Positions 35,994-44,413 of a stretch of DNA of 64,000 nucleotides are shown here, piece after piece. The first letter of the stretch is position 1. Each line of letters starts with the position of its first letter. Source of the stretch: Candidatus Methanosphaera massiliense (GTDB taxonomy: Archaea > Methanobacteriota > Methanobacteria > Methanobacteriales > Methanobacteriaceae); the NCBI RefSeq assembly GCF_028890305.1, contig NZ_JARBXM010000002.1, positions 42,183-106,182 of the forward strand. Reading direction: 5' to 3'. Both the position numbers and the translations under genes were made by a program. Under the pieces are notes generated by a model. That model ran no database searches and was not told the origin of the DNA. It was given only the letters and a program-made list of their open reading frames with translations.

Positions 35994-36854
35994 TTATTTT
36001 TTATATCTGGCCATTGTATCAGTAATAATACCTGAAATGAATAAAACTATTCCCATAATCACTATAAATAATCCAATAGACATTAAATATATGTTATTAT
36101 TATATGCAGTCATATTAATTGTTAAAAGAATTAATATACCAAAGAATAGGATTATTGCTCCGCTGATTCCATAAAAATATAATGGTCTATTAAAACGCAT
36201 AAGCTCTAATACTCTCATTAACACTGAAAAACCTTGAACAACAGGGTTATCCGTACTTGTATCTACATCATATCTAACAGTAATCTCAACTTCAACTATA
36301 CGTAAATGATTTTTAGCAGCCTCTATTAACATGTCACTTTCTATTCCAAAACCATCTGGGTCAAAGTTAAAATGTTTAAAAGACTCTGATGAAAATGCTC
36401 TGAAACCACTTTGTGTATCAGTTAACTTAATACCTGATGCTAAATTAGTAGCAGTATCTAAAACCGTTTGACCTACACGCCTATATTTAGGTGTGTTTGT
36501 CTCGTTACCATTAATATATCTACTACCATTAACAATATCGGCCTTACCCTCTTCTATTGGTTTAACAAGATTAGGTATTTCTGAGGGATTATGTTGTCCA
36601 TCAGCATCTAATGTTACAATAACATCATATTTTTCAGCATATTTAAAACCAGTTTTTAATGCGGCTCCCTTACCTTGATTAGTTTTATGACGTAACACTG
36701 TAGCCCCTGCTCTTTTAGAGACTTCAGATGTTCTATCAGTACTACCGTCATCGATAACGATTACTTCATCAGCATACTTGGAAGATAATATAATCATACT
36801 TGCTATAGAAACCTCTTCATTATATGCTGGTAACAAAACCGCAACATTACTCAT
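35994..36854 (-). CDS. family 2 glycosyltransferase (DPM1/GtrB-like)
   Basis: 286 residues. The GT-A catalytic domain starts VAVLLPAYNEEVSIASMI, followed by VIDDGSTDRTSEV, VTLDADGQHNP (DxD-like metal site) and the TDTQSGFRAF segment of dolichyl-phosphate sugar synthases. Two C-terminal hydrophobic helices (about 220-275) anchor it. It probably transfers a sugar to a polyprenyl/dolichyl phosphate for surface glycans. It diverges from the GT4 gene. Confidence 0.9.
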   Translation of the reverse strand: MSNVAVLLPAYNEEVSIASMIILSSKYADEVIVIDDGSTDRTSEVSKRAGATVLRHKTNQGKGAALKTGFKYAEKYDVIVTLDADGQHNPSEIPNLVKPIEEGKADIVNGSRYINGNETNTPKYRRVGQTVLDTATNLASGIKLTDTQSGFRAFSSESFKHFNFDPDGFGIESDMLIEAAKNHLRIVEVEITVRYDVDTSTDNPVVQGFSVLMRVLELMRFNRPLYFYGISGAIILFFGILILLTINMTAYNNNIYLMSIGLFIVIMGIVLFISGIITDTMARYKK

Positions 36855-37075
36855 TAATTGTACAACTCCTAAAAAAAAATAATAAATTAATTATTATAAT
36901 ATTTCCCAATATTTAATATTATAATAATATTTGATTTTTTAAATTATTATAATTTTAGATATTAGAGTTAATTAACTACAAAAATATATTATATAAATAA
37001 CTATGAAAAATAAAGTATTATTAACATTCAATAAAATAAACTTATGAAACATAATTCAATACAAGGGAGATTACA

Positions 37076-38218
37076 ATGAATATATGCATCGTGACAGAAT
37101 ATTTTCCACATAGTGCTGATTTAGAAATAAAGGGTGGTGTGGAAGTATGTGCATTTAATGAATCAGTAGAACTATCTAAATACAATAATATCACAGTATT
37201 AACATCAAATGATGAAAATAATAGTGATGACTTTTACATTAATGATATTCATGTTATATGCTGTGGTGATAAAAGAGGTTACACTCAAAAAGGCTCATTA
37301 TTAAAAAGATTAAATTTCATGAAAGATGCATATAATGTTGGTAAAAATCTTAAAGATATTGACCTAGTAATAGGATATAATTTTATCACATATCCTGTAG
37401 CATGGCATATTTCACAGAAACTAGATATTCCAATTGTTGCTAGATATCATGATGTGTGGATAGGTCGATGGATTAATACTATGGGCATTACAGGAATATT
37501 TGGTGAATTTATGGAACGACATTTTTTAAAACAGGACATTGATTTAATTCTACCTGTATCTGATTACACGAAAAACAATCTGTTACTTTATTTTCCAGAG
37601 GATAAAATAAAGACTGTGCATAATATAGTTGATTTTCCTGTAGTTGAATCAGAGCCTTATGATAAACCTACAATTGCCTGTGTTGCTAGACTAGTTGAGT
37701 ATAAACGTGTTGAAGACTTAATAAAAGCTGTGAATATTATCAAGAAGGAAATACCTGACATACAATGTAAGATTATTGGTACAGGTCCTCTTGAAAATGA
37801 ATTAAAAAATCTTACTAAAGAATTAGAGTTAGAAGATAACATTGAATTTTTAGGATTTGTCGAAAAGCATGAAGATGTTATGAAGGTGGTGAACTCCTCT
37901 GATGTATTTTGTCTTCCTAGTGTTGTTGAGGGTTTTGGTATAGTTATTATTGAAGCATTATCCTTAAAGACGCCTTTTGTTGCTGCAGAGATTCCTCCTG
38001 TTGTTGAAGCTAGTGGTAGAAAAGGAGGATTATTTTATGAACCTAAAAATTATAAAGAATTAAGTGAATGCCTCTTAAAGATATTAACTAATGATGAACT
38101 ACATTCTAAATTAGAAATAGAGGGCTATGAACAATCTAAAAATTATACAAAAGAAGTTATTGGTGCTAAACTTAATACAATATTTAATAATTTAAAAATA
38201 GATAAAAAAATAAAATAA
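37076..38218 (+). CDS. family 4 glycosyltransferase
   Basis: 380-residue GT-B glycosyltransferase. The N-terminal domain carries MNICIVTEYFPHSADLEIKGGVEV. The C-terminal nucleotide-sugar domain has IACVARLVEYKRVEDLIKAV, CKIIGTGPLENELKNL, and PSVVEGFGIVIIEALSLKTPFVA, the EX7E motif. It likely adds sugars to a surface glycan or lipid, with the neighbouring GT2 and epimerase. GGGAGAT precedes the ATG. The acceptor is unknown. Confidence 0.9.
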   Translation: MNICIVTEYFPHSADLEIKGGVEVCAFNESVELSKYNNITVLTSNDENNSDDFYINDIHVICCGDKRGYTQKGSLLKRLNFMKDAYNVGKNLKDIDLVIGYNFITYPVAWHISQKLDIPIVARYHDVWIGRWINTMGITGIFGEFMERHFLKQDIDLILPVSDYTKNNLLLYFPEDKIKTVHNIVDFPVVESEPYDKPTIACVARLVEYKRVEDLIKAVNIIKKEIPDIQCKIIGTGPLENELKNLTKELELEDNIEFLGFVEKHEDVMKVVNSSDVFCLPSVVEGFGIVIIEALSLKTPFVAAEIPPVVEASGRKGGLFYEPKNYKELSECLLKILTNDELHSKLEIEGYEQSKNYTKEVIGAKLNTIFNNLKIDKKIK

Positions 38219-38237
38219 AAAAAATGGAGTGGTATTC

Positions 38238-39179
38238 CTACTCTAATCTGTAGTACCATTTCATCCATTCAGCTGTTTTTTTAATACCTTCTTTAGGTTT
38301 TACTTTAGGGTCATGTTTTAAATCCCTGATGGATTTAGAAAAGTCTATTGTTTTTACTTTTGTTGTGAATGGTTCTGCTTCTTTGTAAGTTACAAGACTA
38401 TCATCACGTCCTGTAGCTTCTAATACTAAATCAGAATATTCTTTAATATCCATTTCCCAGTCTTGATTTCCACCAATATTATATACTTCACCTGGAATAA
38501 AGTTATCCACAATATTTGCAAAAGTTCTTACAGTATCTCCCACATAATCTATGATTCTTTTATGTCCAGTGTATACCGTGTATGGTTGATCATGTAATGC
38601 TAGGTATGTAAATTTAGGTATGAATCCTCTGTATGGAGTGTATTTCTCTCCAGGACCATAACAGTTTACTGGTCTAACTCTTACTGTTTCTGTTCCAAAC
38701 ATTTTTGCAGAGTTCATGCACATTAATTCTCCATCCCATTTACTTATAGCATAATCATTCATTTGGTATGTGTCTTTTATTGGATTGTTTTTCATTACAT
38801 CTTCAGACATTTTACCATTATAATCTCCGTATACTTCAGCTGATGAGAAGAATATCATACGAAACTTGTTTTTTTCCTGTAATCTAATCATATTTTTTGT
38901 ACCTATAACATTTGTCTGCCATAGGTTTTCGTAGTATGCTTCCCCATTCCATCTACCGTATTCTGCTGCTAAGTGGTATACGTAATCAAATGGGCCTTCT
39001 TCTTCAAGTGTACGTTCTATTTGTCTATAATTTCTAACATCTGTACGTACATAATCGTCACGATTATTATTAAGTAAATCTGCTGCTATAACCTCGTGTC
39101 CCCTATTTCTTAATTCATTTACGAGGTTTGTTCCTATAAATCCTGCTCCACCAGTAACTAATATTCTATTGGTTTCCAT
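38238..39179 (-). CDS. NAD-dependent nucleotide-sugar epimerase/dehydratase
   Basis: 313-residue extended short-chain dehydrogenase: NAD-binding VTGGAGFIGTNLV at the N-terminus, Ser in FFSSAEVYGD, and catalytic Tyr-x3-Lys in MNDYAISKWDGE. RPVNCYGPGEKYTPYRGFIP is typical of GalE- or dTDP-glucose-dehydratase-like enzymes. The exact sugar nucleotide is not determined. It converges on the GT4 gene with about 20 bases between stops, consistent with glycan synthesis. Confidence 0.9.
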   Translation of the reverse strand: METNRILVTGGAGFIGTNLVNELRNRGHEVIAADLLNNNRDDYVRTDVRNYRQIERTLEEEGPFDYVYHLAAEYGRWNGEAYYENLWQTNVIGTKNMIRLQEKNKFRMIFFSSAEVYGDYNGKMSEDVMKNNPIKDTYQMNDYAISKWDGELMCMNSAKMFGTETVRVRPVNCYGPGEKYTPYRGFIPKFTYLALHDQPYTVYTGHKRIIDYVGDTVRTFANIVDNFIPGEVYNIGGNQDWEMDIKEYSDLVLEATGRDDSLVTYKEAEPFTTKVKTIDFSKSIRDLKHDPKVKPKEGIKKTAEWMKWYYRLE

Positions 39180-39282
39180 AAAATTCCTCTTAAATTATTG
39201 TATAAAAGTATATATTTAATAGTATTAATATTTTAATAAGATAAAAAAATGAAATAATAGGATAATAAATAAGGTGAAGAAT

Positions 39283-40116
39283 ATGTTTACAATAGGAGCT
39301 CATTTATCAATAAATAAAGGATTTGAAAATATTGGACTTGAGGCATTAAGTATTGACGCGAATACTTTTCAATTTTTCCCACGAAGTCCAAGAGGCGGAA
39401 AAGCAAAGAAATTAGATCCTGATGATGTTGATAAACTTCAAGAATTAATGGATAACACAACAATGGACGTTATTTTAGCTCATGCCCCTTATATTATTAA
39501 CTTAGCATCTAAATCAGAGAAAACTAGGAATAATGCTTATGAGATTTTCGAGGATGACCTTAGAAGATTAGACCAGTTACCTAATAATATGTACAATTTT
39601 CATCCTGGAAGTCATGTGCAACAAGGTGTAGATAAGGGTATTGAGTTAATTGTTGATTCATTAAATAAATTAATTCGTGAAGACCAAAAGACAACAGTTC
39701 TATTAGAAACTATGGCTGGAAAGGGTACTGAGATTGGAAGATCATTTGAGGAACTACAGGCTATTATTGAAAAAGTAGAACTTGATGATAAATTAGGAGT
39801 ATGTCTTGATACTTGTCATGTATATGATGCTGGTTATGATATAGTGAATAATCTCGATGGTGTACTTGATGAGTTTGATTCTGTGATTGGCTTAGACAGA
39901 TTAAAAGCTATACATTTAAATGATAGTAAATTTGGATTAAGTAGTCATAAGGATAGACATGAAAAAATAGGTTTAGGTAAAATTGGTATTGATGCTATAA
40001 CAGATATTATCAATCATGAAAAACTACGTGACTTACCATTTTATTTAGAAACACCTAATGATGTAGAAGGATATAAGAACGAGATTGAATTATTACGTGG
40101 CTTATATAAAGAGTAG
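39283..40116 (+). CDS. nfo: endonuclease IV (AP endonuclease)
   Basis: 277-residue TIM-barrel DNA repair enzyme that cuts 5' to abasic sites. Zinc ligands lie in [61 protein letters not shown] and YLETP. The start is ATG at 39283 with AAGGTGA seven bases upstream; the GTG at 39274 is part of that site. It is followed nine bases later by the ferredoxin-like gene. Confidence 0.95.
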   Translation: MFTIGAHLSINKGFENIGLEALSIDANTFQFFPRSPRGGKAKKLDPDDVDKLQELMDNTTMDVILAHAPYIINLASKSEKTRNNAYEIFEDDLRRLDQLPNNMYNFHPGSHVQQGVDKGIELIVDSLNKLIREDQKTTVLLETMAGKGTEIGRSFEELQAIIEKVELDDKLGVCLDTCHVYDAGYDIVNNLDGVLDEFDSVIGLDRLKAIHLNDSKFGLSSHKDRHEKIGLGKIGIDAITDIINHEKLRDLPFYLETPNDVEGYKNEIELLRGLYKE

Positions 40117-40124
40117 GGATTAAT

Positions 40125-40715
40125 ATGATTAAAGAAGATTTTGAGGAGTTTGCTCATGGTAATGGTGTTAATCTATTAGGATATGCTGATATTCCTGAGG
40201 AATTTAAATTAAGTCATATGTTTGAAACAACAATTGTAGGTATTATTAAAAAAGATAAGAAATATTCAAAAGAAGATAATAGCGAAGAGTATGATGAATA
40301 TACAGAGCTTTTAATAGAATTATGTGATTTTATTGAAAAAAGAGGTTATCATACTTTTTTAGTAAATAAGGAAAATTTAGATATTGATTCTTCAGAAATT
40401 ATTCAAAGCTCTAAGTTACATAATCTTGATAATGAAATATCCTCTGATTATGATGTTAATGTAGATAACGATGAAGTATTTTTTATTAGTACAGATATGC
40501 CTGTTGATTATAAAAATTTACCTAAGCATTTAAAACCTATTATTGAAAAGTATTGTAAAAAATGTTATAATTGTGTGAATAATTGTCCTCAACATGCATT
40601 ATATCTTGTTGATGGTGAAATTCGTTATGATAAAGAAAAATGCCTTGGTTTTGGTGAAAGCTGTATTGAATGTATAAAGGGTTGTCCGTTTTATGTTGAA
40701 AAACCTAAAAAATAG
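40125..40715 (+). CDS. 4Fe-4S ferredoxin-domain protein
   Basis: 196 residues. An N-terminal domain (about 1-140) resembles the substrate domain of QueG-like or 'reductive dehalogenase'-type iron-sulfur proteins but is not confidently assigned. The C-terminus has two 4Fe-4S motifs: CKKCYNCVNNCPQ and CLGFGESCIECIKGCP, the latter with a longer spacing. Cytoplasmic. It follows nfo by eight bases and is probably cotranscribed; no functional link is known. An A/T-rich near-palindrome after the stop may terminate the transcript. Confidence 0.82.
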   Translation: MIKEDFEEFAHGNGVNLLGYADIPEEFKLSHMFETTIVGIIKKDKKYSKEDNSEEYDEYTELLIELCDFIEKRGYHTFLVNKENLDIDSSEIIQSSKLHNLDNEISSDYDVNVDNDEVFFISTDMPVDYKNLPKHLKPIIEKYCKKCYNCVNNCPQHALYLVDGEIRYDKEKCLGFGESCIECIKGCPFYVEKPKK

Positions 40716-40845
40716 TTAAAAATAAAAAAATATTTTTATTTTATTTTAGAATGACTTATAATAAAGTAGATTATTGTTGAATAATAATATTAATAATTCA
40801 ATTTTATTCTATTTTGTTCTTTGTTTTTGTTTTTTATTAATGTTA

Positions 40846-40980
40846 TCAACTTATTTTTTTTAATGGTAGGTAAATAGGTTTTGTTTCGTAAATATGTAGG
40901 TAGAATAAACCTATTAACATTATTATTGCCATTAATACTTGTACTATTGCTAATCCTATTTTTTTAATTATTCCATTCAT
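40846..40980 (-). CDS. 44-residue single-helix membrane peptide under the C-tract operator
   Basis: An ORF too short for routine gene calling. It has a strong GAGGTG ribosome-binding site (40992-40987) six bases before the ATG, an N-terminal NGIIKK, a hydrophobic helix at about residues 8-28 (IGLAIVQVLMAIIMLIGLFY), and a tail with His, two Tyr and several Lys. Upstream are a promoter (TATA near 41131) and the operator at 41081-41104. The leader contains the inverted repeat TCAAGTAT/ATACTTGA (41026-41059). It is probably a metal-regulated microprotein; its function is unknown. Confidence 0.6.
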   Translation of the reverse strand: MNGIIKKIGLAIVQVLMAIIMLIGLFYLHIYETKPIYLPLKKIS

Positions 40981-41080
40981 TGTTCACACCTCATGATAGA
41001 ATTAATTTTATTAATGACATCATAGTCAAGTATATTCTAATTGTCTTAATGATACTTGAATACTTATTTAACCATAAGAC

Positions 41081-41137
41081 TATACCTATACCCCTATAGG
41101 TATACTAATTAATATAAAAAAAATACTATATAAATCT
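41081..41137 (-). promoter_or_regulatory. promoter A with 24-base palindromic operator
   Basis: TATACCTATA and TATAGGTATA are perfect 10-base arms around CCCC (41081-41104). On the minus strand the TATA box TTTATATAG lies near 41131, about 38 bases upstream of the operator centre, so the operator overlaps the expected transcription start of the 44-residue peptide gene. Confidence 0.65.
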
Positions 41138-41239
41138 ATTTTAGTCAAGTGACCAATGACTTAATTAATACTTTATATAGTTAAAATTTCTTTTAATAAT
41201 TCATTAATATTTTTTTAATTAACAGATTATGTAATTGAT

Positions 41240-41310
41240 TTATATTAATAAATTATATTCAACACCTTTCGAGTTTAACACCTTTTGATTTTGACCTTTT
41301 GAGTTTATTT
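41240..41310 (-). repeat. three imperfect AAAGGT direct repeats downstream of promoter B
   Basis: On the minus strand AAACTCAAAAGGT, AAATCAAAAGGTGTT and AAACTCGAAAGGTGTT follow one another. Each ends in a ribosome-binding-site-like AAAGGTG, but no ATG follows. They may be remnants of a duplicated leader or a binding array. Confidence 0.4.
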
Positions 41311-41315
41311 TTATA

Positions 41316-41374
41316 TTATACGTATACCCCTATAGGTATAATAATTAATATAATAATACTACTATATAAAGATA
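41316..41374 (-). promoter_or_regulatory. promoter B, a duplicate of promoter A
   Basis: The same arrangement as promoter A: TTATACGTATA/TATAGGTATAA arms (one mismatch) around CCCC at 41316-41341, then TAATTAATATAA and CTATATAAA at identical spacing. On the minus strand it would start a transcript that runs through 41310-41140, where no ORF follows, and on into promoter A. Confidence 0.6.
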
Positions 41375-41426
41375 TCTAAAAAAAATCATAAAAAAGAAAA
41401 AATAGTTAAAAAAATAGAAAAAATAC

Positions 41427-41699
41427 TTAAATTCTAGAATAATAATCAATAATTTTTGACAAGTCCTTAATAGCCTCCGAGCTATCTCCCTTATCAATAG
41501 CATCTTTAACACAATGATTCATGTGTCCTTCAAGAATAATACTACCTACTTTGTTAAGAGCAGACTTAGCCGCATTCACTTGCATTAAAACATCTTCACA
41601 AGGAATATCTTTCTCAATCATACGATCAATAGCTGCAACCTGACCTTCAATTTTACTAAGACGTCTATGTAAATTATCTAAATCCATACATTGTTTCAT
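41427..41699 (-). CDS. csoR: CsoR-family metal-sensing transcriptional repressor (DUF156)
   Basis: 90-residue all-helical repressor. DLDNLHRRLSKIEGQVAAIDRMI is the family's first helix. Cys34 (IPCEDVLMQ), His59 and Cys63 (EGHMNHC) have the same spacing (25, 4) as the Cu(I) ligands of CsoR, whereas RcnR has His at the last position and FrmR differs. Such proteins bind C/G-tract operators and release them with metal. Four candidate operators are in this window. AGGTGTG precedes the ATG. It is the last gene of the egsA operon, so it is not itself behind an operator. Confidence 0.88.
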   Translation of the reverse strand: MKQCMDLDNLHRRLSKIEGQVAAIDRMIEKDIPCEDVLMQVNAAKSALNKVGSIILEGHMNHCVKDAIDKGDSSEAIKDLSKIIDYYSRI

Positions 41700-41717
41700 A
41701 TATACACACCTGATTAC

Positions 41718-42413
41718 TTATAATATATCTTCTCTATCAATCTCCTCAATACGAGACATTTTACCAACAATAACCTTATCAGTTAAACCTGCAAAAATAC
41801 CATTCTCCAGAACACCAGGTATAGTATTTAATTCCTTCTCTAATTTTTGAGGATTTTTAATTTTATCAAACTTGGTATCTAAAATAAAATTACCATTATC
41901 AGTTATAACAGGACCATCCTTTTGAATACCCATACGTAACTCAGGTTTACCACCCATTTGAATAAGAGTTTCTTTAACAACTCTTAATGCATCAGGAATA
42001 ATTTCAAGAGGTACTGGGAACTCACCTAAATCCTCAACCATCTTACTCTCATCAACTATTACAACAAATTTTTTTGCAGAACTATCAACTAGTTTTTCTA
42101 AAGTATGTGCTGCGCCTCCACCTTTAATTAAATCAAGAGAAGAATTTACCTCATCTGCACCATCAACTGCTATGTCAATATCATATTCATCTAATGTAGT
42201 GGTATTAATACCTGCTTCTCTAGCTATTATTAAAGATTGATAAGAGGTAGGAATTCCAAGAATATTTAATTCTTCTTTTTTAATTCTCTCACCTAAATAT
42301 CTAATAAAATAATGAGTTGTGGAACCAGTTCCTAATCCAACAATTTGACCATCTTTAATTAAATCTGCTGCTTTTTTTCCAACTTTATCTTTCAATATAT
42401 CCATGTTTACCAT
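41718..42413 (-). CDS. rpiA: ribose-5-phosphate isomerase A
   Basis: 231 residues. Interconverts ribose 5-phosphate and ribulose 5-phosphate; in methanogens it supplies ribose for nucleotides. Motifs: GLGTGSTTHYFIRYLG, VDGADEVNSSLDLIKGGGAAHTLEK and FVVIVDESKMV. GGTGATT precedes the ATG at 42413. It lies between UPF0179 and csoR in a tight same-strand operon (18 bases on either side). Confidence 0.96.
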   Translation of the reverse strand: MVNMDILKDKVGKKAADLIKDGQIVGLGTGSTTHYFIRYLGERIKKEELNILGIPTSYQSLIIAREAGINTTTLDEYDIDIAVDGADEVNSSLDLIKGGGAAHTLEKLVDSSAKKFVVIVDESKMVEDLGEFPVPLEIIPDALRVVKETLIQMGGKPELRMGIQKDGPVITDNGNFILDTKFDKIKNPQKLEKELNTIPGVLENGIFAGLTDKVIVGKMSRIEEIDREDIL

Positions 42414-42430
42414 TTTTCAATCACCTATTA

Positions 42431-42853
42431 TTAATGACTTAAAATAACTTCTGTCAACTTATTACCCACCGGACATGTTAATTCCGGACCAATCTCTTCT
42501 ATTTGACATTTATCATCATTATATAATCCTTCTGGATGACATATGTCATAATTTTCACAATCAACATCACAATCTTTTAATCTAAATATAATTGTTAATC
42601 CTTTATATGCTTTTTTAGTTTCAATTGATGTTCTAATAGTAGCTGGTTCGACTTCAACTGTCTGAACTTTACCATCTTTATGTAATGGACATTTATGAGT
42701 AACTTTTTTTACGTTGGTTATTTCATATTTTCGTCCTTTTTCAAGATTTAAACATGTTCTGTTAAATCTACATGATTCACATTTACTAGAACCACCATAA
42801 AAAGTAAAAACTAAACCCTTTTTAGCTAAACTCGTACCAATTAAAGTAATCAT
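42431..42853 (-). CDS. UPF0179 family protein
   Basis: 140-residue Cys-rich protein of the archaeal UPF0179 family. Cys residues occur in CESCRFNRTC, HKCPLH, DCDVDCENYDICHPEG and CQIEEIGPELTCP, likely binding zinc or an iron-sulfur centre. Function unknown, widely conserved in methanogens. It begins 11 bases after the egsA stop. RBS GGAGG precedes the ATG. Confidence 0.92.
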   Translation of the reverse strand: MITLIGTSLAKKGLVFTFYGGSSKCESCRFNRTCLNLEKGRKYEITNVKKVTHKCPLHKDGKVQTVEVEPATIRTSIETKKAYKGLTIIFRLKDCDVDCENYDICHPEGLYNDDKCQIEEIGPELTCPVGNKLTEVILSH

Positions 42854-42864
42854 GCTTATCCTCC

Positions 42865-43911
42865 TTATTCGATTACATGAGTATTTCTTGCAATATTTTC
42901 TGCTGCTTCTCTTGTTAAACCACGGTCACCTAAAATAGTGTATCTTTCTTTTCGAATATTATGTGCCTGTGTTAAAGCTTCTATTATATATTCATCTTCG
43001 ATTCCTAATTCTTTTGCTGTAGTAGGTGCTTTAACTTTTTGTAGAATAGATCTTATTTTCTTCCAGTTACCACCCTGTAAATACATCATCATAATTGTTC
43101 CAACACCACACTGTTCTCCATGTAATGCTGGGTTAGGTGCTATAACATCTAGAGCATGACTGAATTTATGCTCAGATCCGCTGGCTGGCCTACTACTACC
43201 TGCTATACTAATAGCCATGCCACTGCTTATTAATCCTTTAACAACAATACCTACGCTTCCAACATGTCTTGGTCGTATATTGTCTGCTTCATCAACTAAT
43301 AATTTTGCTGTCATTAATGATAATGCTGCTGCTGAATCACTGAATGGTTCGTTGATAAGTTTATAAGCCAATTTCCAATCTTCTACTGCAGTGAAATTAG
43401 ATATTATGTCAGCATAACCTGCTGCTGTATATCTATATGGTGATTTGGCTATTATTTGAGCATCTACAACTAATCCAAAAGGTGCATTTGCTTGTAAAGA
43501 TACACTACCATCATCACTTTTAATAGATGCTCGTGGTGATGCCATACCATCATGTGAAGCGGTAGTAGGTATGCTGATTAATGGAATGTGATTGTTAGTC
43601 GATGCCATTTTTGCAACATCTATTACTTTTCCTCCACCTACACCTAAAATTGCTGTGGAATTTTTTGATTGTTTTGTTACTTCATCTACTGATTCGTATG
43701 ATGCTGTTTTTATGATTATTTCTGTTATATCGTAACCTTCATCTTCAAGAATTTCAGTTACTTGATCTCCAGCAATTTTTTTTGTTGTAGGACCTGTTAC
43801 TAATATTATATCTTTTTCTGAAAAGAGACTATCACATACTTCCCCTATATCTTTAATTACTCCGGGACCCGTACGTATTTCTCTAGGTAATTGTACATTT
43901 CTGAAATCCAT
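42865..43911 (-). CDS. egsA: sn-glycerol-1-phosphate dehydrogenase
   Basis: 348 residues. Reduces dihydroxyacetone phosphate to sn-glycerol 1-phosphate, the backbone of archaeal lipids. Conserved: LGVGGGKVIDVAKM (NAD-binding), IPTTASHDGMASP, GYADIISN, SGSEHKFSHALD and NPALHGEQCGVG, the last three holding the Zn ligands Asp, His and His. First gene of the egsA-UPF0179-rpiA-csoR operon. The 5' region shows an A/T-rich TATA-like stretch near 43950. Confidence 0.97.
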   Translation of the reverse strand: MDFRNVQLPREIRTGPGVIKDIGEVCDSLFSEKDIILVTGPTTKKIAGDQVTEILEDEGYDITEIIIKTASYESVDEVTKQSKNSTAILGVGGGKVIDVAKMASTNNHIPLISIPTTASHDGMASPRASIKSDDGSVSLQANAPFGLVVDAQIIAKSPYRYTAAGYADIISNFTAVEDWKLAYKLINEPFSDSAAALSLMTAKLLVDEADNIRPRHVGSVGIVVKGLISSGMAISIAGSSRPASGSEHKFSHALDVIAPNPALHGEQCGVGTIMMMYLQGGNWKKIRSILQKVKAPTTAKELGIEDEYIIEALTQAHNIRKERYTILGDRGLTREAAENIARNTHVIE

Positions 43912-44413
43912 TTTGTAGCCTACCTGAAATTTTTGAATAAATATAATATATTATATATTTTTCTTTATTTAATACAATTACTTATAAGAAATGATAACTC
44001 CTGTTATATAATCTTTACTATTTCTAATTGTTACTTAATATCCCATTCAGAAAAATTTGATTTTTTGAAATGTAAATTTATAAATAAAACAAGATAGAAT
44101 ACTAATAACTTTATATTTTATTATTATTTATACATTATTATTTATAAATTTAGACAAACCTAAAAATTGTTATAAAAATCTAATAAAATAAATATTTTTT
44201 TAATAATTATCAAGCATTTTATAAAAAATGTACATTGCAATAAATTCTAAAAATATTTTTTTAACCAAAATGAAATATAATAAACTAGTCTTTAAATAGT
44301 TGATAATATATAATCTGTAGTAGAGGAGGAAAAAACAAGGAATATCATGTCAAAAGATAAACTTTGTAACATTTTTCCTCAAAAAATATCAAAAATTTAT
44401 GGAGATTATAAAA
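43912..44413. other. egsA/aqpM divergent intergenic region
   Basis: About 500 bases. For aqpM, a TATA-like CTTTAAATAG lies at 44290-44299. An imperfect TTTAGACAAACCTAAA (44149-44164) resembles the TTTAGGT boxes near 3.3 kb. A short ORF begins ATGTCAAAAG at 44347 after AAGGA and overlaps the start of aqpM out of frame (53 codons); it may be a leader ORF or chance. Confidence 0.4.

Noticed and set aside
41081-41341. Repeated TATACCCCTATAGGTATA units considered as a CRISPR or IS terminal repeat
   Set aside because: Only two local copies with 220 bases of unrelated sequence between, no spacers, no transposase, and the copies align with TATA boxes as operators.
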